This document shows, in pieces, positions 21,961 through 30,125 of a DNA stretch of 64,000 nucleotides. The position numbers were made by a program, and so were the translations under genes. The notes below the pieces were generated by a model that saw only the letters and a list, made by a program, of their open reading frames with translations, ran no database searches and was not told the DNA's origin. The stretch spans positions 682,001-746,000 of the forward strand of contig NZ_QRDQ01000007.1 of the NCBI RefSeq assembly GCF_003385895.1, read 5' to 3'. This DNA is from Flavobacterium cutihirudinis (GTDB lineage: Bacteria > Bacteroidota > Bacteroidia > Flavobacteriales > Flavobacteriaceae). Each line of letters starts with the position of its first letter. Within the stretch, counting starts at the first letter, position 1.

Positions 21961-21991
21961 TTTGCAGTCGCTAAATTAATAACTAAATTTG
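21961..21991 (+). promoter_or_regulatory. Consensus Bacteroidetes promoter for bamD-rpoZ-coaBC
   Basis: TTTG at 21961-21964 and TAAATTTG at 21984-21991 are separated by 19 nt, matching the -33/-7 consensus of Flavobacterium. A small hairpin (CACCGA/TCGGTG, 21993-22008) falls at the start of the predicted 60-nt untranslated leader. Confidence 0.75.
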
Positions 21992-22057
21992 CCACCGAAA
22001 CTTCGGTGTGATTTTGCTTTGGCGTAGTGCCTAAGAAATCATAATAAAAGTAAGAAA

Positions 22058-22852
22058 ATGAAAAGAATCGTATCTCTGTTAATTGTTGTAGCCCTTTTTT
22101 GTTCTTGTAGTGATTACCAAAAGGCATTAAAAAATGAAGATGTTGCAGCTAAGTTCGAAATGGCAACAAAAATGTATGATGCGGGTAAATATTCAAAAGC
22201 GATACGTCTTTTTGAACAATTGGCGCCATCTTATAGAGGTAAACCTCAGGCTGAAAAGCTTTTTTATATGTTTTCACAATCTTACTATAAAACACATCAG
22301 TATTATTTAGCGGGCTATCAGTTCGAAAGTTTCGTTTCAGGTTATCCACGAAGTGAAAAAGTGCAGGAAGCTGCATTTTTAGGTGCTTATAGTTATTCAA
22401 AATTAGCTCCAGTTTATAGTTTGGATCAAACAGATACAGTAAAAGCGCTTGAAAAATTACAGGCATTTATTGATAATTATCCAAATTCGGAATATATTGC
22501 TCAGGCTAATGAGGCGGTTCAGATTCTGAATGGTAAATTAGAGAGAAAAGCTTACGAGAACGCAAAAGGTTATAATACAATTTCAGATTACAAATCTGCA
22601 TTAGTAGCTTTTGATAATTTTATTGCTGATTTTCCTGGTACTTCATACAAAGAAGATGCTTTGTTTTACAAGTACGACTCAGCATATCAGTTGGCTGTAA
22701 ACAGTATTCCTCAAAAAATGGAAGAGCGTTTAAATGTGGCGAAAGTAGCTTACAATAACTTAGTTAAGTTTAAAAGCGATACGAAATATAAAAAACAGGC
22801 AGACGAAATGAATGCCAGAGTTGAAACAGATTTACAAAAATTTACTAAATAA
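22058..22852 (+). CDS. bamD: Outer-membrane assembly lipoprotein BamD
   Basis: 264 residues. The N-terminal signal ends in a lipobox-like FCSC (Cys17). The mature part is TPR-like helices (about 30-250) with repeats such as AGKYSKAIRLFEQLAP, AGYQFESFVSGYP and ALVAFDNFIADFP, typical of BamD/YfiO. It acts at the inner face of the outer membrane with BamA to insert barrel proteins. It is the first gene after a consensus promoter and lies 9 bp from rpoZ. This gene order (dapA, bamD, rpoZ, coaBC, porD, recN) is one I know from Flavobacteria. Confidence 0.95.
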   Translation: MKRIVSLLIVVALFCSCSDYQKALKNEDVAAKFEMATKMYDAGKYSKAIRLFEQLAPSYRGKPQAEKLFYMFSQSYYKTHQYYLAGYQFESFVSGYPRSEKVQEAAFLGAYSYSKLAPVYSLDQTDTVKALEKLQAFIDNYPNSEYIAQANEAVQILNGKLERKAYENAKGYNTISDYKSALVAFDNFIADFPGTSYKEDALFYKYDSAYQLAVNSIPQKMEERLNVAKVAYNNLVKFKSDTKYKKQADEMNARVETDLQKFTK

Positions 22853-22861
22853 ATAAAAGTC

Positions 22862-23179
22862 ATGGATTTAAAAAAGACGAATGCTCCTGTTAATACAATA
22901 ACTTACAACAAAACAGTTATTGAAGAGCCAACAGGAAATGTGTATGAGGCAATTACCATTATGGCTAAAAGAGCAAATCAGATTAATTCAGAAATTAAAA
23001 AAGAATTAACTGAGAAATTAGAAGAGTTTGCTACTTATAATGACAGTCTTGAAGAAGTTTTTGAAAATAAAGAGCAAATCGAGGTTTCTAAATTTTACGA
23101 AAAATTACCTAAACCACACGCGTTAGCTGTTCAGGAATGGTTAGACGGTAAAACTTACCACAGAAATTCAAACAAATAA
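22862..23179 (+). CDS. rpoZ: RNA polymerase omega subunit (Bacteroidetes type)
   Basis: 105 residues. The region VYEAITIMAKRANQIN corresponds to the omega/Rpb6 core that clamps the beta' C-terminus. The family in Bacteroidetes is divergent from E. coli RpoZ and has a C-terminal extension such as HALAVQEWLDGKTYHR. It is tightly packed between bamD (9 bp) and coaBC (9 bp). The assignment rests on the core motif and the conserved context. Confidence 0.9.
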   Translation: MDLKKTNAPVNTITYNKTVIEEPTGNVYEAITIMAKRANQINSEIKKELTEKLEEFATYNDSLEEVFENKEQIEVSKFYEKLPKPHALAVQEWLDGKTYHRNSNK

Positions 23180-23188
23180 TATAGTACA

Positions 23189-24400
23189 ATGTCAGTTTTA
23201 AACGGTAAGAAAATTCTACTGGGAGTTTCTGGTGGAATTGCAGCCTATAAAACAGCTTCATTAGTACGACTTTTTATAAAAGCAGGTGCACATGTCCAAG
23301 TGATCATGACACCTGCTTCTAAGGATTTTGTAACTCCACTTACGTTATCTACGTTATCAAAAAATCCTGTACATTCAAGTTTCTTTAATCAGGACAATGA
23401 AGACGCTGTTTGGAATAACCATGTAGATTTGGCGCTTTGGGCCGACTTTATGATTGTTGCTCCGGCTACAGCCAATACATTGTCTAAAATGGCTAATGGA
23501 AACTGTGATAATTTATTAATCGCAACTTATTTATCGGCCAAATGTCCTGTTTATTTTGCTCCGGCAATGGACTTGGATATGTATAAGCATCCTTCGACTA
23601 TTGCAAGTTTTGCTGCTTTGAAACAATTCGGGAATATTATGATTCCTGCTGAAAACGGTGAGCTGGCAAGTGGTTTGTCTGGTGAAGGTCGTATGGCAGA
23701 ACCTGAAAATATTGTTGCTTTTCTGGAAGCCGATTTAGAAGGAAAACTGCCGCTTCGTGGAAAAACAATTCTTGTTACGGCAGGGCCAACATACGAAGCT
23801 ATAGATCCTGTACGTTTTATAGGTAATCATTCTTCGGGAAAAATGGGTTTTGATATCGCTAATGAAGCTGCAAAATTGGGTGCGAAGGTAATTTTGATCG
23901 CCGGTCCAACTCATTTTAAAGCCAAAAGCGATGCTGTTGAAGTTATAAACGTAGTTTCTGCACAAGAGATGTATGATGCCTGTCATGCGCATTATAATGA
24001 TGTTGATGTGGCAATCGCTGCAGCAGCGGTAGCAGATTACAAACCAAAAGTTGTTGCGTTGCAGAAAATTAAAAAAGCAGCTGATGATTTTTCTATCGAA
24101 CTTGAGAAAACAAAAGATATTCTGGCATCATTGGGAGCAATTAAGAAAAATCAGTTTTTGATTGGATTTGCTTTAGAAACTCAGAACGAAATTGAAAATG
24201 CAAAGCTGAAAATCCAGAAAAAAAACTTAGATTTGATTGTTCTTAATTCTTTGCAGGATGAAGGCGCAGGTTTTAAAAAAGAAACCAATAAAGTTACTTT
24301 TATTGATAAAAATTTTAAAATCGAACCAATGGAACTAAAATCAAAAGAAGATGTTGCGGCTGATATTTTAAAGAAAGTGATATCGCATTTTGAATCATAA
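23189..24400 (+). CDS. coaBC: Bifunctional CoaBC (PPC synthetase and decarboxylase)
   Basis: 403 residues. It makes 4'-phosphopantetheine in CoA synthesis: the C-terminal CoaB half (about 188-403, TILVTAGPTYEAIDPVRFI, then NHSSGKMG) joins cysteine to phosphopantothenate, and the N-terminal flavoprotein CoaC half (1-180) decarboxylates the product. The CoaC half has the FMN loop GVSGGIAAYKTASLVR and the histidine in NNHVDLA (H78). At the place of the usual PxMNxxMW motif it reads PAMDLDMY (D128). Where E. coli has the active-site cysteine it reads ELASGLSGEGRM (S161). I think these swaps are a lineage feature, but they are worth checking. It belongs to the bamD operon. Confidence 0.95.
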   Translation: MSVLNGKKILLGVSGGIAAYKTASLVRLFIKAGAHVQVIMTPASKDFVTPLTLSTLSKNPVHSSFFNQDNEDAVWNNHVDLALWADFMIVAPATANTLSKMANGNCDNLLIATYLSAKCPVYFAPAMDLDMYKHPSTIASFAALKQFGNIMIPAENGELASGLSGEGRMAEPENIVAFLEADLEGKLPLRGKTILVTAGPTYEAIDPVRFIGNHSSGKMGFDIANEAAKLGAKVILIAGPTHFKAKSDAVEVINVVSAQEMYDACHAHYNDVDVAIAAAAVADYKPKVVALQKIKKAADDFSIELEKTKDILASLGAIKKNQFLIGFALETQNEIENAKLKIQKKNLDLIVLNSLQDEGAGFKKETNKVTFIDKNFKIEPMELKSKEDVAADILKKVISHFES

Positions 24401-24465
24401 TTTCTGCAAAATTTAAGATTAAGCATCAGTATTTATTTTTCGTCAACGCAATTCATATTTTTTAA

Positions 24466-25350
24466 ATGAAGAGAATAGTTATTTTTTTTGTGTTTTTAAG
24501 TTTTGGCTTTTCACAGGCACAACAGTTGAATTGTATTGTAACTATAAATACCGAAAGGCTTCCGAATCCAAATCAACAGGTATTTAAAACTTTACAGACA
24601 TCATTATCAGAGTTTGTAAATAAAACAGATTGGACAGGTGCGGTATTAAAACCAAATGAGCGTATCAATTGTTCAATGTATATAACACTTTCTTCAAATA
24701 GTTCAGATCAGTTTTCAGGTACAATTCAGGTTCAGTCTTCACGCTTGGTTTTCAATTCTACCTATTCTTCTCCTGTTTTAAATTATAATGATAAGGATTT
24801 AAGTTTTCGATATATAGAATATGAACCATTGTTGTTTAATCCAACAACGTACGAATCAAATTTAGTTTCGATTGTCTCATTTTATAGTTATCTGATTTTA
24901 GGAATGGATGCAGACACCTTTCAAATGGGTGCAGGGAATCAATATTTAGAAACTGCTCAGAATATTGCAAACGTTGCTCAGCAAGGTGGTTTTAAAGGAT
25001 GGAGCCAGGCTGATGGAATTCAGAATCGCTATTATCTTATAACGGATATGATTTCACCAATGTATAGCGATTTACGTCAGGCTACTTTTTTATATCATTC
25101 TGGTTTAGATAAAATGAGTGATGATTTGAAAGGAGCAAAAGAGCGAATTAAATCGTCTATTTTGTTAATTGGAAAATTTAATACTGTTAAACCAAACGCA
25201 TTTTTAACCCGAGTCTTTTTTGATGCAAAATCAGATGAGATTACTTCTATTTTTTCTGGCGGACCAAGTATTACAGTTACAGATTTAACTGATACCTTAA
25301 ATAAAGTTTCGCCATTAAATAGCACAAAATGGGCGCAAATTAAATTTTAA
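24466..25350 (+). CDS. porD: PorD-like type IX secretion protein (DUF4835)
   Basis: 294 residues with a signal peptide (cleavage near SQAQQ). The pattern LNCIVTINTERLPNPNQQVF, the central LLGMDADTF-like region (ILGMDADTFQMGAG) and the GGFKGW stretch are typical of DUF4835, whose P. gingivalis member is PorD, a periplasmic protein required for type IX secretion. Its position between coaBC and recN is the conserved one in Flavobacteria. It probably supports export of the giant adhesin and other type-B proteins. The exact role of PorD is poorly known. Confidence 0.88.
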   Translation: MKRIVIFFVFLSFGFSQAQQLNCIVTINTERLPNPNQQVFKTLQTSLSEFVNKTDWTGAVLKPNERINCSMYITLSSNSSDQFSGTIQVQSSRLVFNSTYSSPVLNYNDKDLSFRYIEYEPLLFNPTTYESNLVSIVSFYSYLILGMDADTFQMGAGNQYLETAQNIANVAQQGGFKGWSQADGIQNRYYLITDMISPMYSDLRQATFLYHSGLDKMSDDLKGAKERIKSSILLIGKFNTVKPNAFLTRVFFDAKSDEITSIFSGGPSITVTDLTDTLNKVSPLNSTKWAQIKF

Positions 25351-25394
25351 TTTCAGTATCTTTTCTTCATTAATTTTATTTCACTTTTTATTCT

Positions 25395-27047
25395 ATGATA
25401 ACTTCGCTGTCAATTAAAAACTATGCTCTGATTGAAAAACTTTCTATTGATTTTTCAAAAGGATTTTCTATAATTACAGGTGAAACAGGTGCAGGTAAAT
25501 CTATTATTTTAGGAGCTTTAGGTTTGGTTTTAGGAAAAAGAGCCGATTTGACTTCATTAAAAAATAAAGAAGAAAAATGCGTTATTGAAGCACAATTTGA
25601 AATTTCGAAATACAATTTAAAGGAATTTTTTGAAGCAAATGATCTTGATTATGAAGATGAAACTATTATTAGGCGAGAAATTTTGCCTTCAGGGAAATCA
25701 CGTGCTTTTATAAATGATAGCCCAGTAAATCTTCAGGAATTGCAGGATTTAAGTTTGTTTTTGATTGATATACATTCGCAGCAGCAAACTCAGGAATTAT
25801 CAGATGAAAATGTCCAGTTTAAAATCATCGATGCAATTGCGCAGAATGGTGAGACGATATTAGCATATCAGAATTTATTAAAAGGTTATAAATCTGATAA
25901 ATCTAAATTGAATGCATTGCTAAAAAAACAGAGTGATTCAGGAAAAGAGCAGGAATACAATACTTTTTTATTGAATGAATTAGTTGTTGCTAAATTAAAA
26001 TCTGGTGAACAGGAAGAACTTGAAGCTGATTTTGAAAAACTGAATAATATTGAAGCAATAAAAGAATCGTTAGATAAATCTTTGACGATTGCCAATGAAG
26101 AGCAATTTGGAGTTTTGCACAATTTAAATGAAGTGAAAACGGCTCTTCAAAAAATAGCTGCATTTTCTCCAGAATATCAAGCTTTGTCTGAAAGAATTAT
26201 TAGTATAGCAATTGAATTTGACGATGTTTCGAAAGAACTTCAAAACGCTTCAGAAAAATTATTGAATGATCCTGCACAATTAGAATTAATTAGTCAAAAA
26301 TTACAATTAATCTACAATCTTCAGAAAAAGCATCAAGTAAGTACTGTAGATGAATTGATTCAAATTGAAGCAGAATTAAGTAATACAGTTTTAGAATTAG
26401 GGAATATAGAAGAAGAAATTGCTTCTCTATCAAAAGTGATTGAAGAAAAACAGCTGGAATTGAATTCTTTTTCAGATAAAATTCATCAAAATAGGGCAGC
26501 TGCAATCCCAGTTTTGTCCAATAAATTAATTTCAATTTTAGAAACATTAGGAATGCCGAATGTTCGTTTTAATATTGAATTGTTACCGTCGGAAACTTAT
26601 TTTTCTAATGGTAAAGACGAACTTCAGTTTTTATTGTCAGCTAATAAAGGAACCGATTTCGGATTGCTTAAGAAAGTGGCATCCGGAGGAGAAATGTCGC
26701 GTATTATGTTGGCTGTAAAAGCAATTTTGGCACAATATTCAAAACTTCCAACTTTGATATTTGATGAAATTGATACGGGAGTTTCTGGAGAAATCGCCAT
26801 TAGAATGGGAGAAATAATGAAAGAAATGAGTACCTCGATGCAGATTTTTGCAATAACGCATTTACCTCAAATTGCGGCAAAAGGAGATTCTCACTTTAAA
26901 GTTTTCAAATCAACAGTTGATGATGACACGCAATCAGAATTAAAGCTTCTGTCTCAGGACGAAAGAGTTATCGAAATAGCACAAATGTTATCAGGAGCAG
27001 TTGTTTCAGATTCGGCTTTAAATCATGCTAAAGCCTTGTTGAACTAA
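25395..27047 (+). CDS. recN: DNA repair protein RecN
   Basis: 550 residues, full length. It is an SMC-like ATPase that holds broken DNA ends during recombinational repair. The Walker A motif is GETGAGKS (residues 29-36). A long coiled coil fills the middle (about 150-380), the ABC signature is ASGGEMSR (from residue 429), and Walker B is TLIFDEIDTGVSG. It begins 45 bp after porD. A consensus promoter for fabV lies inside its last codons. Confidence 0.97.
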   Translation: MITSLSIKNYALIEKLSIDFSKGFSIITGETGAGKSIILGALGLVLGKRADLTSLKNKEEKCVIEAQFEISKYNLKEFFEANDLDYEDETIIRREILPSGKSRAFINDSPVNLQELQDLSLFLIDIHSQQQTQELSDENVQFKIIDAIAQNGETILAYQNLLKGYKSDKSKLNALLKKQSDSGKEQEYNTFLLNELVVAKLKSGEQEELEADFEKLNNIEAIKESLDKSLTIANEEQFGVLHNLNEVKTALQKIAAFSPEYQALSERIISIAIEFDDVSKELQNASEKLLNDPAQLELISQKLQLIYNLQKKHQVSTVDELIQIEAELSNTVLELGNIEEEIASLSKVIEEKQLELNSFSDKIHQNRAAAIPVLSNKLISILETLGMPNVRFNIELLPSETYFSNGKDELQFLLSANKGTDFGLLKKVASGGEMSRIMLAVKAILAQYSKLPTLIFDEIDTGVSGEIAIRMGEIMKEMSTSMQIFAITHLPQIAAKGDSHFKVFKSTVDDDTQSELKLLSQDERVIEIAQMLSGAVVSDSALNHAKALLN

Positions 27048-27065
27048 AGAAATACTTTATATTTG
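27036..27065 (+). promoter_or_regulatory. Consensus promoter for fabV
   Basis: TTG at 27036-27038 and TATATTTG at 27058-27065 are separated by 19 nt. The -33 box is inside the end of recN. It predicts an untranslated leader of about 80 nt before the fabV ATG at 27153. Confidence 0.65.
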
Positions 27066-27152
27066 TCATCTAAAAACGAATTAAACAAAGCTAAATAAGT
27101 TAATCAATTGTCTTAATTGGTGATTGCTATATTAACGAATAAAAAAGAAAAT

Positions 27153-28343
27153 ATGATTATAGAACCTAGAATGAGAGGCTTTATTTGCTTGACAGCCCAC
27201 CCAGGGGGAGCCGAGCAAAATGTTAAAAATCAAATAGAATATGTAAAATCAAAAGGAACAATTGCTGGTGCTAAAAAAGTATTGGTTATTGGAGCTTCAA
27301 CAGGTTTCGGATTGGCTTCAAGAATCACAAGTGCTTTTGGATCTGATGCGTCAACAATTGGAGTGTTTTTTGAAAAACCACCAGTTGAAGGAAAAACAGC
27401 TTCTCCAGGATGGTATAATTCTGCAGCATTTGAAAAAGAAGCTCATAAAGCGGGTCTATATGCAAAAAGTATCAATGGAGATGCTTTTTCAAACGAAATA
27501 AAAAGAGAAACGCTTGATTTGATTAAAGCGGATTTAGGACAAGTAGATCTTGTAATCTACAGTTTAGCTTCTCCAGTGCGCACAAATCCTGTTACAGGAG
27601 TTACGCATCGTTCAGTTTTAAAACCAATTGGACAAACTTTCACTAACAAAACAGTTGATTTTCATACAGGAAAAGTTTCTGAGGTTTCAATCGCTCCTGC
27701 AAATGAGGAAGATATTGAGAATACAGTTGCTGTAATGGGTGGAGAAGACTGGGCAATGTGGATTGATGCTTTGAAAGCTGAAAATTTATTAGCAGAAGGT
27801 GCTACAACAGTTGCTTATTCTTACATTGGGCCGTCATTGACAGAGGCAGTTTACCGTAAAGGAACAATTGGACGTGCAAAAGATCATTTAGAAGCTACTG
27901 CATTTACAATTACAGATAATTTGAAATCTATAGGAGGAAAAGCGTATGTTTCTGTAAACAAAGCTTTAGTAACACAAGCAAGTTCTGCAATTCCTGTAAT
28001 TCCGTTGTATATTTCTCTTTTATATAAAATTATGAAAGAAGAAGGTATTCACGAGGGGTGTATTGAGCAAATCCAACGTTTATTCCAAGATAGATTATAC
28101 AATGGTTCGGAAGTTCCTGTTGATGAAAAAGGAAGAATCAGAATTGATGACTGGGAAATGCGCGATGACGTTCAGGAAAAAGTGGCTAAACTTTGGTTAG
28201 AAGCTACAACTGAAACTTTGCCGGAAATTGGAGATTTAGCTGGATACAGAAATGATTTCCTTAACTTATTCGGATTTGAATTTGCTGGAGTAGATTACCA
28301 GGCTGAAGCAAATGAAATAGTTGATATTGAAAGTATCAAATAA
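27153..28343 (+). CDS. fabV: Trans-2-enoyl-ACP/CoA reductase FabV
   Basis: 396 residues, the family length. It reduces the enoyl intermediate in fatty-acid elongation using NADH and is the triclosan-resistant alternative to FabI. The start MIIEPRMRGFICLTAHP is the family N-terminus, so the ATG at 27153 is preferred over the upstream TTG at 27117. A modified Rossmann NADH site is seen in VLVIGASTGFGLASRI, and the catalytic tyrosine/lysine pair in AYSYIGPS...YRKGTIGRAK. A strong terminator follows 24 bp after the stop. Confidence 0.97.
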   Translation: MIIEPRMRGFICLTAHPGGAEQNVKNQIEYVKSKGTIAGAKKVLVIGASTGFGLASRITSAFGSDASTIGVFFEKPPVEGKTASPGWYNSAAFEKEAHKAGLYAKSINGDAFSNEIKRETLDLIKADLGQVDLVIYSLASPVRTNPVTGVTHRSVLKPIGQTFTNKTVDFHTGKVSEVSIAPANEEDIENTVAVMGGEDWAMWIDALKAENLLAEGATTVAYSYIGPSLTEAVYRKGTIGRAKDHLEATAFTITDNLKSIGGKAYVSVNKALVTQASSAIPVIPLYISLLYKIMKEEGIHEGCIEQIQRLFQDRLYNGSEVPVDEKGRIRIDDWEMRDDVQEKVAKLWLEATTETLPEIGDLAGYRNDFLNLFGFEFAGVDYQAEANEIVDIESIK

Positions 28344-28367
28344 GGATACTAAAAAAATATAAAATGA

Positions 28368-28398
28368 AAACCATCAACCAAAAGTTGGTGGTTTTTTT
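28368..28398 (+). terminator. Terminator after fabV
   Basis: An 11-bp stem (AAACCATCAAC with GTTGGTGGTTT, one G-T pair) with a 5-nt loop leads into seven T. The next unit has a possible -7 box TATCTTTG at 28411-28418; a TTG inside this terminator (28385-28387) is 23 nt upstream. Confidence 0.93.
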
Positions 28399-28469
28399 AT
28401 GAATATAGCCTATCTTTGTTAAAATTTTGAAATTTAAAAAATTGCCATTTTAATACCGCATATTCCATT

Positions 28470-29468
28470 ATGATTTTTTCTTTAATTATACCCGTGTATA
28501 ATCGTCCAGATGAAGTTGATGAACTTTTAGAAAGTCTTGCGAAATCTGATTATAATGAACCTTTTGAAATTGTTCTTGTTGAAGACGGCTCTTCGATACC
28601 CTGCAAGGATGTTGTGATGAATTATCAGGGTAAATTGAATATTTCATATTATTTTAAGGAAAATTCCGGACCTGGAGATTCAAGAAATTTTGGAATGGAA
28701 AAGGCCAGAGGTGATTATTTTATCATTTTTGATTCAGATTGTATTATTCCTCCGAATTATTTAACTGAAGTTCGAAAGGCTTTAGATGTAGAATATGTGG
28801 ATTGTTTTGGAGGCCCGGACAGGGCATTAGATAGTTTTTCGAACATTCAAAAAGCAATAAATTTTGCGATGACTTCTTTCCTGACGACAGGGGGAATTCG
28901 CGGTGGTTCGGAAAAACTAAACAAATTTCAGCCAAGAAGTTTTAATATGGGGATTTCTAAAAGAGCTTTTTTGGCTTCTAAAGGATTTGGAAACATTCAC
29001 CCTGGAGAGGATCCCGATTTGTCTATCCGTTTATGGAATTTAGGTTTTGAAACCAGATTGTTTTCAGAGGCTTATGTGTACCACAAGCGTAGAATCGACT
29101 GGGAGAAATTCTCTGTTCAGGTTCATAAATTTGGAATTGCACGACCTATATTAAATAGTTGGTATCCAGAGCATAACAAGTTGACTTTTTTCTTTCCAAG
29201 CTTTTTTATACTTGGATTATTATTAGCTTTTTTACTGTTAATATTCAATATTGATTTGTTGTTACAATTATATTTTGTATATTTCGTTATTATTTTTCTT
29301 ACAGCCAGTATTCAGAATAAAAGTATTAAAATTGGGTATCTTTCGGTAATTGCAGTTTGGAAACAATTTTATGGCTATGGAACGGGGTTTTTAGAATCAT
29401 TTATCAAAATTATACTTTTAAAGAAAAAACCACAGGAAGCTTTTCCTCGTATGTTTTTTAAGATATAA
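28470..29468 (+). CDS. Family 2 glycosyltransferase
   Basis: 332 residues. The N-terminal GT-A domain has SLIIPVYNRPDEV, a VLVEDGSS nucleotide-binding strand, the metal-binding FDSDCII (DxD) and GEDPDLSIRL near the acceptor site. Two or three hydrophobic helices at about 235-290 anchor it to the inner membrane. It would transfer a sugar from a nucleotide sugar to a lipid or glycan; the substrate is not visible. The stop is 1 bp before the coaE ATG, so the two are co-transcribed. Confidence 0.9.
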   Translation: MIFSLIIPVYNRPDEVDELLESLAKSDYNEPFEIVLVEDGSSIPCKDVVMNYQGKLNISYYFKENSGPGDSRNFGMEKARGDYFIIFDSDCIIPPNYLTEVRKALDVEYVDCFGGPDRALDSFSNIQKAINFAMTSFLTTGGIRGGSEKLNKFQPRSFNMGISKRAFLASKGFGNIHPGEDPDLSIRLWNLGFETRLFSEAYVYHKRRIDWEKFSVQVHKFGIARPILNSWYPEHNKLTFFFPSFFILGLLLAFLLLIFNIDLLLQLYFVYFVIIFLTASIQNKSIKIGYLSVIAVWKQFYGYGTGFLESFIKIILLKKKPQEAFPRMFFKI

Positions 29469-29469
29469 G

Positions 29470-30066
29470 ATGACAAAAATTATAGGTTTAACCGGCGGAA
29501 TAGGAAGTGGCAAAACAACTATAGCAGGGTATTTCAAAGAAATGGGAGTCCCTGTTTATATCGCTGATGATGGTGCCAGAAATGTAATGCAGTCAGACCA
29601 TGTAATAAAAGAATTGAAGCAAGTTTTTGGAGAAAAACTTTTTGAAAATAACATTTTAAACAGAGCTAAACTGGCAGAAATAGTATTTAACGATTCTGAT
29701 AAATTAGCAAAACTTAATGCAATAGTTCACCCCGCTGTTAAACAAGATTTTGAGTTTTGGTTAAAACAGCACAATAAAAGCCCGTATGTAATATACGAAG
29801 CTGCAATTTTATTTGAAAGTGGTCGCTATAATGACTGCGATTACATAATTACCGTTACCGCCCCAGAAGAAGTCAGAATTGAAAGGGTATTAAAGCGTGA
29901 TAATACCACAAGAGAACAAGTTTTAAGTAGAATGCAAATGCAATGGAAAGATGAAGATCGTATTTCCAGAAGTAATTTTGTTATTAATAACGTTAATCTT
30001 AAAATTGCTAAAGAAGAAGTTGTTAAAATTCTTAAAATTTTAAATATAAAACAAAATCAGTCTTAA
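29470..30066 (+). CDS. coaE: Dephospho-CoA kinase CoaE
   Basis: 198 residues. It carries out the last step of CoA synthesis, phosphorylating the 3' hydroxyl of dephospho-CoA. The P-loop GLTGGIGSGKTT is at residues 6-17. The CoA-binding region (VYIADDGAR) and lid sequence (RVLKRDNTTREQ) are present. It follows the glycosyltransferase by 1 bp and precedes the sensor kinase by 59 bp. Confidence 0.96.
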   Translation: MTKIIGLTGGIGSGKTTIAGYFKEMGVPVYIADDGARNVMQSDHVIKELKQVFGEKLFENNILNRAKLAEIVFNDSDKLAKLNAIVHPAVKQDFEFWLKQHNKSPYVIYEAAILFESGRYNDCDYIITVTAPEEVRIERVLKRDNTTREQVLSRMQMQWKDEDRISRSNFVINNVNLKIAKEEVVKILKILNIKQNQS

Positions 30067-30125
30067 ATGTTAATATTTGGTTAATGTATTATTTAGTATA
30101 TTGTTAAAATATTAATTTTGTTTCG

